Source: Kordiimonadaceae bacterium (GTDB lineage: Bacteria; Pseudomonadota; Alphaproteobacteria; Sphingomonadales; Kordiimonadaceae). From it: a stretch of 64,000 nt of DNA. The notes beneath the pieces were generated by a model, which ran no database searches, was not told the DNA's origin, and saw nothing but the letters and a program-made list of their open reading frames with translations. Where the stretch lies: the NCBI GenBank assembly GCA_017640725.1, contig JAEPQB010000001.1, positions 1,674,001 through 1,738,000 on the forward strand, read 5' to 3'. The translations under genes were made by a program, and so were the position numbers. Below are positions 15,921-24,126 of this stretch, piece by piece; the stretch's first letter is position 1; each line of letters begins with the position of its first letter.

Positions 15921-16271
15921 ATGCATGAGTTAATGGAAGTTTTGGAACTGGCGGCAACGGCGGTTGATATCATCGGCATCATCATCGTGCTCTACGGGTT
16001 TGTGCTCGCTTTTGTGCAATTGATGCGAACTGAACTGGGGAGACTATCTGGCAATTTCAGCGGAATTGTGGGGTGCGAGAAAGTTCGTCTGATGCTCGGC
16101 ACCTACATTCTTCTGGGTATCGAGTTCATGATTGCCTCGGATATCATTAACACCGTGATTTCCAAATCTATCGAAAGTCTGATTTTTGTTGCGGCATTGG
16201 TGGTGATCCGTACTGCCATCAGCTTTTTCCTGGGTCGGGAACTGGCTGAATTGGGTGCGGAGAAAAGCTAG
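15921..16271 (+). CDS. DUF1622-family membrane protein
   Basis: A 116-residue protein with three hydrophobic segments (about 12-36, 56-72 and 78-104). The pattern VDIIGIIIVLYGFVLAF ... RLMLGTYILLGIEFMIASDII ... LIFVAALVVIRTAISFFLGRE is typical of DUF1622. Function unknown. It starts 19 bases after the Rieske-ThDP gene, so it is probably in the same operon. Confidence 0.8.
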   Translation: MHELMEVLELAATAVDIIGIIIVLYGFVLAFVQLMRTELGRLSGNFSGIVGCEKVRLMLGTYILLGIEFMIASDIINTVISKSIESLIFVAALVVIRTAISFFLGRELAELGAEKS

Positions 16272-16337
16272 GCCGAGGGCCAAAGGAAAGAGTTGGCTGA
16301 ACAGGGTCATATTCAGCCAACAAAAGGGGGAAACGGC

Positions 16338-16820
16338 ATGGAAAAAAGGGTTTTCCGCTGTGTGCTGGCGGCCGCTTTTGTAAGCGCCGTGGCCACTTCA
16401 GCGGCTTCGGCCAATGACGAGGATGAGCCTCTTCATCATTCTTCTCCGCATCACCTGTCGGTTTTGACCGGTGGGACGGCGCTTGTCGATGAAGACCATA
16501 CTGCTTTCACTGTGGGTATTGATTATGAATACCGTGTCAGCGATTTCCTTGGCCTTGGATTTGTGGTTGAGCAGGCATTTGGCGACATCGATTCTACAAC
16601 CCTGCTGGCGGTCGCAGACCTGCACCTTTGGCACGGGTTGATCGCGCAGGTTGGCCCAGGTGTGGAGTTTGTCGATGGCAATTCACACGCGGCGCTCCGG
16701 TTGGGTATGCTATACGAATTTGAATTCGACAACGGATTCACGCTGTCACCGCAGCTGCACTACGACTTTTCTCATGAAGATGCTGTGGTGTTTGGAATAG
16801 CACTTGGCAAAGCATTCTAA
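16338..16820 (+). CDS. Small exported beta-barrel-like protein
   Basis: A 160-residue protein. I chose ATG 16338, preceded by AAAAGGGGGAAA, because a signal peptide begins there (cleavage near TSAASA). The mature part has a His-rich start (LHHSSPHHLSVLTGG) and alternating strands (YEYRVSDFLGLGFVVEQAFG, LGMLYEFEFDNGFTLSPQLHYDFSH) ending in phenylalanine, consistent with a small outer-membrane barrel. No specific family is recognised. It follows DUF1622 by 66 bases. Confidence 0.7.
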   Translation: MEKRVFRCVLAAAFVSAVATSAASANDEDEPLHHSSPHHLSVLTGGTALVDEDHTAFTVGIDYEYRVSDFLGLGFVVEQAFGDIDSTTLLAVADLHLWHGLIAQVGPGVEFVDGNSHAALRLGMLYEFEFDNGFTLSPQLHYDFSHEDAVVFGIALGKAF

Positions 16821-16876
16821 GGTGTTTGGCACCAGTGCAGGGAATTTGATGGAAGTTGCTTCCGAGAGGTCTCGTT

Positions 16877-17497
16877 ATGGCCGGTGACAAAACGCGAGGA
16901 AAGACCGGCGCGCACGACCCTTATGATATCGACCTGATTAAACAGGGGGACCGTGCGGCCCAGGAACGGTTGGTGGCGGAAACCGGCCCTGCTGTTCTTG
17001 CTGCGCTCAGTCGCTTTTTGGATTGCCCTGAGGACAAAAAAGACGCGTTTCAGGAAACCTACCTGAATGCCTTTAAAAGCATTGACCAGTTCCGGGGCGA
17101 TAGTGCGATCACCACTTGGTTGGTATCGATTGCGCGCAATTGTGCTTTAGGCAGGCTGAGAGAGCGAAAACACTCCTTTCCAGTCGCGGAGGGCTGCGAT
17201 CCAGCCGACTATGACGAATTTGGTCTGCTCAAGTTTCCAAAGTTAAACGCGCTGCCGGAATTCAATCGTTTGCTCGAAACGAGAGATAATCAACTCATTG
17301 TGAGAGACGCAGTAATGAAATTGCCCGACATTCATCGGTCTGCAATTCTACTGAAGGATTTCGAGGGACTGAGTTTAGTCGAGATCTCCCGAGAGCTGGA
17401 TATCAGCGTTTCTGCCGCCAAAGTGCGCATCCACCGTGCACGCTATGTATTAAGAAATCAGTTGATGGACCTTTTTAAAGCCAATGACGATTTATGA
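16877..17497 (+). CDS. ECF sigma factor with adjacent zinc-finger anti-sigma factor
   Basis: A 206-residue ECF sigma factor; ATG 16877 follows CGAGAGG. Region 2: DKKDAFQETYLNAFKSIDQFRGDSAITTWLVSIARNCALGRLR. Region 4: LPDIHRSAILLKDFEGLSLVEISRELDISVSAAKVRIHRARYVLR. Its last 14 bases overlap the next gene, an anti-sigma factor, which marks the pair as one regulatory module. The pair probably controls envelope or redox functions of the surrounding region. Confidence 0.9.
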   Translation: MAGDKTRGKTGAHDPYDIDLIKQGDRAAQERLVAETGPAVLAALSRFLDCPEDKKDAFQETYLNAFKSIDQFRGDSAITTWLVSIARNCALGRLRERKHSFPVAEGCDPADYDEFGLLKFPKLNALPEFNRLLETRDNQLIVRDAVMKLPDIHRSAILLKDFEGLSLVEISRELDISVSAAKVRIHRARYVLRNQLMDLFKANDDL

Positions 17498-17873
17498 CCG
17501 ATACATAAATATGATCGTGCGCGCACGCGGCGAAACCCGGCCAACCAGTTGGCTGCGGCAGCGCATTGGCGGCGCCTTTTTGCGTTTTGGTCCCGGCATG
17601 ATCAGCTGCCGAAAGTTTGATAAATTCCTGGCGGACTATGTAGACGGTAACTTGTCGAAGCGGCAGCTTCGCGTATTTGAAGCGCACATGAAAATCTGTC
17701 CTTATTGTCGGTCGCATTTCCAAACATATGTGGCGACCTACAAACTTGTTGGCGGTGTATTTGGGCAAAGCGATGAAGAGCTGCCGATGAGTGTGCCTGC
17801 TGAGCTTGAGGAAGCTGTTTTTGACGCGCTTGACGCTGACCCCAAAAAGGGCGCCGACCCCCCTATCGACTAG
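17484..17873 (+). CDS. Zinc-finger (zf-HC2 type) anti-sigma factor
   Basis: A 129-residue protein overlapping the sigma gene by 14 bases. Residues about 42-82 are the anti-sigma zinc finger: CRKFDKFLADYVDGNLSKR, then EAHMKICPYCRSHF, giving the Cys...His-x3-Cys-x2-Cys pattern. The C-terminal part has no membrane helix, so it appears to be a soluble cytoplasmic anti-sigma factor. An alternative start at ATG 17598 would leave just the zinc-finger part, but the overlap favours 17484. Confidence 0.83.
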   Translation: MTIYDRYINMIVRARGETRPTSWLRQRIGGAFLRFGPGMISCRKFDKFLADYVDGNLSKRQLRVFEAHMKICPYCRSHFQTYVATYKLVGGVFGQSDEELPMSVPAELEEAVFDALDADPKKGADPPID

Positions 17874-17946
17874 TGAACTAAGTCAACGTGCCTGTGTCCA
17901 AGCACCCTGACGTCCCCTTTTGAGAGAGTTGATGTTCATGGCATTT

Positions 17947-19371
17947 TCAAGGGTCGTCAGGTGCACCAGGGTCCTGTGCGATGGATGCTTCATGGTCTTC
18001 CAAAACATCATAGAGCGGAAAATCCACCCATGTGTCGTCCAGATAATTGAGCTCAGGCACTTCCTCTTTTGGGTCGATGATTAAATTGTAAATCGAAGGA
18101 TACGCCATTTCCTTGATGGCATAGCTATCTTCATCCATCTCCCGCAGCAGGATTTTCCAATTGCGCCATTTCGCGCCAAACAGAGTGTTGCCAATGTAAA
18201 TAATGACCGATTCTCGCGCAGACTTAGTGGTTTTGCCCATCAAAAAGTCTGTTTGGTCTGCACCATCAATCACCCGGTCTGTGGGCACATCACCACCGAC
18301 AAATTTCGCGAGTGTGGGAAACAGGTCAATCTGATGAATGATCTCGTTGGACACTTGGCCCGCCGGGATAACGCCCGGCCACCGGATCAGGAAGGGTACC
18401 CTGAGCGAGCCTTCGTAAGGCGAGAACATACTGCCGCGCCATGGCCCGGTGAACCCGAACGACCGTGGCACACCTTCGCGTCCATTGTCCGAGGTGAAGA
18501 TGAATATGGTGTCGTTTTTCAGTCCCAGTTCGTCCACGGTTTGCAGCAGGTCACCAACATACTTGTCGGTTTGGGCCAACACATCAGCGAATGCACCGTT
18601 GCGAGTGGACCCCTTAAAGTCGGGATGCGCGTCAACAGGCTCATGGGTTTGCGTGAGTGGCACATAGGCGAAAAAGGGCTTGTCGTTTTTGCTTTCACGC
18701 CTGATGAACTCGATTGCCTTGTCGGTCAGTTCCCGATCAAGCGCGGCTTTTTTGGCCCGGTTTAACACTTCGCCTTCGGTGGGTTTTTCGCCGCGCTTCG
18801 CTGACATCACCCGAGTGAAGACCACTTTGTCATGAACGCCGTGCGGAAAACTGTCGCTGTCCGGCCAGAACGCGCGATCTGTTGAGCGGGGCAGGCCGTA
18901 CCACTCGTCAAACCCCTGATCCACCGGAAAGCGCCCCTCGGTGTCGCCCAAATGCCATTTGCCAAAAATGCCGGTGGCATACCCGGCATCTGTGAGCATC
19001 TCTGCAAGTGTGACCTCCCATTTGGTAATGCCGTACCAGACGCCCCTGGGTGGTCCTTCTGGCCGCTGCCGTGTCCGTATGCCGTATCGACCGGTCATCA
19101 ACGCGGAGCGAGACGGTGTACATTCTGCTTCGACATTGAAGTTGGTCGACTGGAAGCCCTCACGTGCGATACTGTCTATGTTTGGCGTTGGCGCGCCGCG
19201 CAGCGCACCACCGCCATAAACACCAACTTCGCCGTAGCCAAAATTGTCCATCAAGACGAGCACAATGTTTGGCTGACGTTCCTGTGCGGAGCTCGAAAGA
19301 GCCAAAGACGGGACAAAAAGAATAGCCGTTATCGCGGCCATTAATTTTCTTTTTGAAGACTTGTATGGCAT
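17947..19371 (-). CDS. Secreted Cys-type sulfatase
   Basis: A 474-residue protein. ATG 19371 follows GGGAGGGACACG and starts a signal peptide (KLMAAITAILFVPSLALSSSAQ); an upstream in-frame start would spoil it. The sulfatase motif is CTPSR with Cys84 as the formylglycine precursor, followed by LMTGRYG. Also visible are FGKWHLG, THEPVDAHPDF and FTSDNGREG. The usual DD metal pair near the N-terminus is Asp42-Asn43 here (MDNFGYGEVG). It hydrolyses a sulfate ester in the periplasm or outside; the substrate is unknown. The maturation enzyme is encoded just upstream at 19503-20354. Confidence 0.9.
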   Translation of the reverse strand: MPYKSSKRKLMAAITAILFVPSLALSSSAQERQPNIVLVLMDNFGYGEVGVYGGGALRGAPTPNIDSIAREGFQSTNFNVEAECTPSRSALMTGRYGIRTRQRPEGPPRGVWYGITKWEVTLAEMLTDAGYATGIFGKWHLGDTEGRFPVDQGFDEWYGLPRSTDRAFWPDSDSFPHGVHDKVVFTRVMSAKRGEKPTEGEVLNRAKKAALDRELTDKAIEFIRRESKNDKPFFAYVPLTQTHEPVDAHPDFKGSTRNGAFADVLAQTDKYVGDLLQTVDELGLKNDTIFIFTSDNGREGVPRSFGFTGPWRGSMFSPYEGSLRVPFLIRWPGVIPAGQVSNEIIHQIDLFPTLAKFVGGDVPTDRVIDGADQTDFLMGKTTKSARESVIIYIGNTLFGAKWRNWKILLREMDEDSYAIKEMAYPSIYNLIIDPKEEVPELNYLDDTWVDFPLYDVLEDHEASIAQDPGAPDDP

Positions 19372-19457
19372 CGTGTCCCTCCCGTTGATTGCTATCAAAG
19401 CTGAATGCATCAGCAAATAATCCTCGCCAAAAAGCCTACGTGGGCTTCGGTGGTGGT

Positions 19458-19469
19458 TCGTCCGCGCGG
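19458..19469 (-). promoter_or_regulatory. CCGCGCGGACGA element upstream of the sulfatase gene
   Basis: Read on the minus strand, CCGCGCGGACGA lies 87 bases upstream of the sulfatase start, in the gap after the FGE gene. It is one of four copies in this window, each in the orientation of the gene downstream and 63-98 bases from its start codon. It is a candidate operator or promoter element, implying that the sulfatase has its own control. Confidence 0.5.
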
Positions 19470-19502
19470 GTCCGCCAATAGCCCGTATTTTCAAGCCGCG
19501 GG

Positions 19503-20354
19503 CTAACCTCCGGCTGGCCCGGAAGGCTGCTTTACAATGCGAAATCCAATATGGTTTGTTGAGAAATCCACTTCATGCTTTTCGCGCGCCGGCACAGTAT
19601 AACGCCTGCAATAATTGTCCGCGCAGAGGAATGATCCGCCTTTAATAATATTGACGTGGCCGCGGGAGGCGGGCATGGGGGATGCCGTCCATTCCCACAC
19701 GTTGCCAATCATGTCATAGAGCCCAAATACATTGGGCGGGAAACACCCAACAGGGGCGCGTCGCGGGAAACCGTCCTGGTTTGTGTTCTCCACCGGGAAA
19801 AAGCCTTGCCAGGTATTGGCTTGTTCTTTGCCGTTAATGGTTTTTGTCTCCCCCCAGGCGTATTGTGTGGTGGCCCCGCCGCCTGCCGCATACTCCCACT
19901 CTGCTTCTGTCGGCAGTCGGCCTCCGGCCCAATTGGCATATGCCACAGCATCGCGGTAGGAGACCTGGACAACCGGGTCCTGCTCTCGGCCTTCAATGGA
20001 CCAGCCTGGTCCTTCAGGGGACCGCCAGTTGGCATCGGGTTCATAGGCCCACCATGGGTCGATCGGAGATTGAGGCACCACAAAGATAGCGCCGCCACCT
20101 CCGTCCGGCTTGTTGGTCTGTTGAGCGTCGGTGACGTAATCTGATTCAGCGACGAATTGGGCGAATTGACGATTGGTGACTTCAGTTGTGCTGATCAAAA
20201 ACGGCTCAAGGCCATTGTCTTTCGGCGTTCTAATCAAGGTATATTGCGCCAACCCTTCTGGCGCACAGGCATCGGGTATGTCCCCTTCAGACTCGGGCGC
20301 GTTCCCACATGCGGTGAGCAATAAGAACGGCAGGATTGCGGAGGCAGTCTTCAT
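19503..20354 (-). CDS. Lipoprotein formylglycine-generating enzyme (SUMF1/FGE family)
   Basis: A 283-residue protein. The N-terminal lipobox LLTAC puts the lipidated cysteine at residue 16. The FGE fold is shown by [45 protein letters not shown] and GFRIVK. The catalytic copper cysteines of true FGE are present as Cys244 and Cys249 in [17 protein letters not shown] oxidises the sulfatase active-site cysteine to formylglycine; a Cys-type sulfatase is encoded next to it, so the pair makes sense. Lipid anchoring outside the cytoplasm is unusual for bacterial FGE and suggests that maturation happens in the periplasm. Confidence 0.88.
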   Translation of the reverse strand: MKTASAILPFLLLTACGNAPESEGDIPDACAPEGLAQYTLIRTPKDNGLEPFLISTTEVTNRQFAQFVAESDYVTDAQQTNKPDGGGGAIFVVPQSPIDPWWAYEPDANWRSPEGPGWSIEGREQDPVVQVSYRDAVAYANWAGGRLPTEAEWEYAAGGGATTQYAWGETKTINGKEQANTWQGFFPVENTNQDGFPRRAPVGCFPPNVFGLYDMIGNVWEWTASPMPASRGHVNIIKGGSFLCADNYCRRYTVPAREKHEVDFSTNHIGFRIVKQPSGPAGG

Positions 20355-20386
20355 TTTGCCTGTCCTGATTGATTAGACACGGGCTT

Positions 20387-22246
20387 TCAAAAACTTCGGA
20401 CAGCCCGGTCAGCTTCTTGAATAGCCGCTTCCGACATGGCGTTGGAGGCCGCGTCTGTCCCGGCAATAGCGATGTTGCCAATGCGCCGACGGGCTAGCCG
20501 CCAGGGTTGCTCGTCGCCCCATCGCTCCGGATACCAGGCTACATCGCCAGTTTCTGGGTGCGTTGTGTAAGCATATCCATGCGACCAGCGATTGACGGTA
20601 ATGCCCCTTATATCTCGAGCCGGATCAAAGCCGCCGGGCCCCAGCATCCGTCCAAGCTGGTCACGTACATTGTCTTCAAAAGTGCTGAATTCAGTTTCAA
20701 GAAGCTGACGCCGACCAGCGCGGAACTGCTCTGCCGCAGGCAATCCGGGCTCGAGCGGAATATGCTGCATGTGCAGCACCACAGGATCATCTGGCGATTT
20801 CGCATACTCATAACTGCCATAGCTCACTGGGTGGGTAAGGCGCACGCGCTGAAAAAAACTACCAGGGCAATAAAGGTCCCAAATGCCAAGTTTGGCGAAG
20901 CTCTGCCAGTTGTCCAGAAGTACGCTGGTGTAAACGAGTGGCGAGCGCACGGACGTAGACAGGGCCCCCTTTTGCTCTTGCGGCACATCGGGGCAAACAT
21001 ACGGCAGCATCGCGTGATAGCCTGCCCAAATAACCTTACTGCCCGAAGCCCGCCTGGGTGCACCGTCCTGTACATAATCAACATCAATCGGACCGGTCAG
21101 GTCACCGCTCTGGTGCTTTAGTTTCACTGCCATGCTCGAAAGGCGCACGCGCACCTGGCTGTCAGGCAGGTCCAGTTTGTCATACTCAAACTTGGCGGTG
21201 ATGATGTCATCCAAACTGCGGGCAGACGTTGCTGAGGGGACCAGCCTGCTCACCAAAAGTCTGGCGATCGTCGCGTTACCGTCAGGGAACCGTAAGCGCT
21301 CTGGGCGGATTTCTGGTTTGGTGGGTTCCACGGCTTTTGCCGCTCCCACACCAAATCCCGGATAGCCGGAATCCAGAGCTGCCCACGAGGGAAAGGCGTC
21401 CGCGCCAATGGACCAAACGCCGTGGGGGCGTTTTTGCATAACCGAGAGCGCTTCTTCACTCATGCCGGCATAGTCGCGCAGAAAATCGCGGTAACTCGTT
21501 GCCTCCATGATGGCTTGTCGTTCTGCCGGGCTTTTGTCTGCCAGATAATCTGTCTGATCAGCAAATAATCGGGCGACATCTTCTTTTCCTGTGTCGGACA
21601 GGGGTGCCTGATTAAGATCTTGCGGTCGTCCGGATGGGTCAGGCATCAAATAATCTGCACCAAAAACTTCGCTTCCGAAAAACATACCTTCGCGCAGACC
21701 CAGGTCTTCAAACATATCGAAATGGTTGAAACTCTCATCGCTGTTGAAAGTGATGCCAAGTTCTTCAACAAGCTGTTTGGCAACAGCAGGATAGCCGCTT
21801 GGTGCCTCCATCAGCATGGTGCCGCCAAAGCCAATTATGGTTCTGGCGTTGTGGTTGAACTCATTGCGTTTGGCATGACCACCAAAATCATCATGATTGT
21901 CGAGGATCAAAATGCGGGCGTTGGGGTCCACGTCGCGCTTATACATATAGGCGGCGGAAAGACCGCTGATACCAGCACCCACAACAACGAGGTCATAGTG
22001 CTCGCCGGTGTCTTCATGGGTCCATTCGGCACCCTGCACCAGCGCGTGCGCCACCTCAAAAGAGCCGGGGTGCGAGCCCCGCATGCCTGTGAGGCCGGGC
22101 GGATAGGGCGCATTCCCTTCGCTGGCGACCGCGCTCGCCGCCATGTGGGGCGCAACAATGGCCCCGCCAACGGCGATAGCAACACCGTTCAAGAAATCTC
22201 TTCGGTCAATATCGCCAAAAGCTGATGTTATTTTCTTTTTGGTCAT
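20387..22246 (-). CDS. Tat-exported FAD-dependent oxidoreductase (spermidine-dehydrogenase-like)
   Basis: A 619-residue protein. The N-terminus has a twin-arginine motif (DRRDFLNGVAIAVGGA), so it is probably exported folded with its flavin. A Rossmann FAD motif follows (YDLVVVGAGISGLSAAYMY), then DNHDDFGGHAKRNEF, typical of a group of amine oxidoreductase-like proteins often annotated as spermidine dehydrogenase. The C-terminal FAD segment is NIAIAGTDAASNAMSEAAIQEADRAV. The substrate is unknown; a periplasmic amine is plausible. It starts 30 bases after the stop of the membrane protein gene at 22277 and precedes the FGE gene by 32 bases, so it lies mid-operon. Confidence 0.82.
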   Translation of the reverse strand: MTKKKITSAFGDIDRRDFLNGVAIAVGGAIVAPHMAASAVASEGNAPYPPGLTGMRGSHPGSFEVAHALVQGAEWTHEDTGEHYDLVVVGAGISGLSAAYMYKRDVDPNARILILDNHDDFGGHAKRNEFNHNARTIIGFGGTMLMEAPSGYPAVAKQLVEELGITFNSDESFNHFDMFEDLGLREGMFFGSEVFGADYLMPDPSGRPQDLNQAPLSDTGKEDVARLFADQTDYLADKSPAERQAIMEATSYRDFLRDYAGMSEEALSVMQKRPHGVWSIGADAFPSWAALDSGYPGFGVGAAKAVEPTKPEIRPERLRFPDGNATIARLLVSRLVPSATSARSLDDIITAKFEYDKLDLPDSQVRVRLSSMAVKLKHQSGDLTGPIDVDYVQDGAPRRASGSKVIWAGYHAMLPYVCPDVPQEQKGALSTSVRSPLVYTSVLLDNWQSFAKLGIWDLYCPGSFFQRVRLTHPVSYGSYEYAKSPDDPVVLHMQHIPLEPGLPAAEQFRAGRRQLLETEFSTFEDNVRDQLGRMLGPGGFDPARDIRGITVNRWSHGYAYTTHPETGDVAWYPERWGDEQPWRLARRRIGNIAIAGTDAASNAMSEAAIQEADRAVRSF

Positions 22247-22276
22247 TGAGCCATTCCCCTTCGCTCAATCATTTGC

Positions 22277-23203
22277 TCATGCGGCTTGCAATTCACTGGT
22301 GCGCGGCCTGCTTGTGGCCAACTGTATGCCAAGCGCCATTATCAGCAGTGGTAAAAACGGCTCCAGCGGCCAGAATGGCAACCATAACACCAGGTCGGAT
22401 ATGGCAGTATACTGCGACTCCGTCAGTAGGCTGGTTGCAGTTTTTTGCCAGATGTCGCCGTTGGTCGCTGCATAAAGGCCGAACAAAACCAGCAGATATC
22501 CGATGCCTTTCATTGGCGTTGGTGTCTCAACACCATGCACACCGCTGGCATTCTTTTGGCTCCGTCTTTTACCCCAGGCAAAAATCCGCAGCGCAAAAGC
22601 CGCAAACCCTGTCCAGTACAGAACATAATCATGCGGGTCCGGCGCGGAATAGCCTTCTAGGGTCGGGTAATAAAACAGGTTCCACCAATATACGCTGAAG
22701 GGATAGGCCCACAGGAAATACACGCCGCCCTTTTGGATGAGCTTCCATTGCAATGGGTTCACCCGGCGCCGGCCAATTTCGAAGGAGGTCAGCACCATGA
22801 AAGCCAGGAACACATAGCCAACAGTGCCTTCCAGCTCATCACGAAAATAGTAAACGCTCTCAAAATAATAGTCTCTGAACACCGTCGAGATGATGAAGAT
22901 GTACAGCCCCTGCCAGAACATCGCGACAGCAAAACACAGCCCGATAAACTTGCGATTTCGAACCCACCATTTCGAAAAGGGGCCGGGAAACAAAATATTG
23001 AAGGATGAAGCGGCGACCACAAGGTAAATGAACGGAATACCCCACCTGACAGAATAGCCAATCATGTGCGATACGCCCTCACCAGCAGTAAGGTCGGTCG
23101 CAAGCGATTCAAAAATAATAAAGGCGCACATCGGCACGGAGATCAGGGCGAATAGCCACCAGCTGTTCAACAGCTTGTGCTTCCAAATTGCGTGCGCAGC
23201 CAT
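22277..23203 (-). CDS. Multi-spanning membrane protein, function unknown
   Basis: A 308-residue protein with about seven or eight hydrophobic helices. The segment KWWVRNRKFIGLCFAVAMFWQGLYIF vaguely recalls ferric-reductase-like membrane domains, but the paired heme histidines are not evident, so heme binding is doubtful. It is the first gene of the four-gene minus run ending in the sulfatase. It may be the membrane electron acceptor for the Tat-exported flavoprotein encoded next; that is inference from position. Confidence 0.7.
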   Translation of the reverse strand: MAAHAIWKHKLLNSWWLFALISVPMCAFIIFESLATDLTAGEGVSHMIGYSVRWGIPFIYLVVAASSFNILFPGPFSKWWVRNRKFIGLCFAVAMFWQGLYIFIISTVFRDYYFESVYYFRDELEGTVGYVFLAFMVLTSFEIGRRRVNPLQWKLIQKGGVYFLWAYPFSVYWWNLFYYPTLEGYSAPDPHDYVLYWTGFAAFALRIFAWGKRRSQKNASGVHGVETPTPMKGIGYLLVLFGLYAATNGDIWQKTATSLLTESQYTAISDLVLWLPFWPLEPFLPLLIMALGIQLATSRPRTSELQAA

Positions 23204-23300
23204 GAAACGATCTCCCTGATTGTACAGCTCAATGCAAAGTGACTCCGCGAAGGCGCCACTTTCCTTTATAATGAAACCATAAGAAGGCAGGATAAGAAAG

Positions 23301-23312
23301 TCTTCCGCGCGG
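23301..23312 (-). promoter_or_regulatory. CCGCGCGGAAGA element upstream of the flavoprotein-sulfatase operon
   Basis: On the minus strand this element lies 98 bases upstream of the membrane protein start at 23203. It matches the other three copies in 9 core bases (CCGCGCGGA). The flanking GGACC matches the copy at 19458-19469. The 208-base gap also serves the plus-strand gene at 23412, but orientation favours the minus operon. Confidence 0.5.
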
Positions 23313-23411
23313 GTCCGGAGAGATGCGGAAAGCCTTGCTGAGCGCTAATCTGGGCGAAACTAGAGTCGTTACGGTCAACCGACTTCTTGAGGTCACTGTG
23401 GGGATAAAGGC

Positions 23412-23624
23412 ATGAAAACAGATACAAAAGGGATCAGCTTCTATGGCAAAATACTGCTGGGCGCTTCCCCTTGGCTATTGTCGATGTATCTTCTTTTTTG
23501 GCTCGAGAAATCCGGAACCTGGATACCGGAAACGCCGCACCGGGACAAAATCACGATTGTGATCGTAACGGTCGGCATGCTCGCTTCTTTTTTCCTTTAT
23601 TCGCACCTGGTGAAGAAAAAATAA
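23412..23624 (+). CDS. 70-residue two-helix membrane protein
   Basis: The ATG follows GGGGATAAAGGC, a good ribosome site. Two hydrophobic segments are visible (YGKILLGASPWLLSMYLLFWL and ITIVIVTVGMLASFFLYSHLV), then a basic KKK tail, giving a hairpin membrane protein. No family recognised. It lies 30 bases upstream of the next small gene on the same strand. Confidence 0.6.
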   Translation: MKTDTKGISFYGKILLGASPWLLSMYLLFWLEKSGTWIPETPHRDKITIVIVTVGMLASFFLYSHLVKKK

Positions 23625-23654
23625 CGACACACCTTTGCGAACGGGAGGGCGCGA

Positions 23655-23996
23655 ATGTTTCACATGTTAAGCTGTTTTAATTTGCAAGAAGGCGTGAGTG
23701 CAGGCGCGCTCGATGAGGCGCTCAAGGTCTTCGCAGCGGTTATGCAGGAAAAGCAGCTTTTGGTGTCTGTTAGCCCCATCGGCCATCGTGACAGCGATAC
23801 CGAAATGGATACCGACGAGGAGCGCGCTCACGAGTATTTTTACATCATGTCTTTTGAAGACAAGAAGCAGTGCGACGATGCCTATGATTTTATTGATAAC
23901 CCGACAAAGGAAGCGCTTGCGGCGCACATGACGGTTGTCTCCAAAATCCAGGATAATATTCACATTTGCTGGGAGGACATCCAGGCCAGGCCTTAA
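23655..23996 (+). CDS. Small soluble protein resembling DUF6614
   Basis: A 113-residue protein beginning MFHMLSCFNLQEGVSAGALDEAL with a conserved-looking centre (SPIGHRDSDTEMDTDEERAHEYFYIMSFEDKKQCDDAYDFI). The layout recalls dimeric ferredoxin-like (Dabb/ABM-type) proteins, and I believe it matches DUF6614. Function unknown. It lies 130 bases upstream of the formaldehyde dehydrogenase gene but outside that operon's leader repeat. Confidence 0.6.
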   Translation: MFHMLSCFNLQEGVSAGALDEALKVFAAVMQEKQLLVSVSPIGHRDSDTEMDTDEERAHEYFYIMSFEDKKQCDDAYDFIDNPTKEALAAHMTVVSKIQDNIHICWEDIQARP

Positions 23997-24089
23997 CAGC
24001 AATAGATAAATTTCCGCATTGTTTTGAAAGACATAGCGGCATAGCTTCGAGGATGCTAAGGGCTTGTAATAATGGATCAAATTTTGGGA

Positions 24090-24112
24090 AACCCGGTAAC
24101 ATCAACCGGGTT
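24090..24112 (+). promoter_or_regulatory. Inverted repeat in the leader of the formaldehyde oxidation operon
   Basis: AACCCGGT and ACCGGGTT are separated by seven bases, giving an 8-base perfect inverted repeat. It ends just before the ribosome site (AGGGAGA) and 14 bases before the start of the dehydrogenase at 24127. It could be an operator for a formaldehyde-responsive repressor or an RNA hairpin that affects translation. Confidence 0.5.
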
Positions 24113-24126
24113 AGGGAGACGAACCA

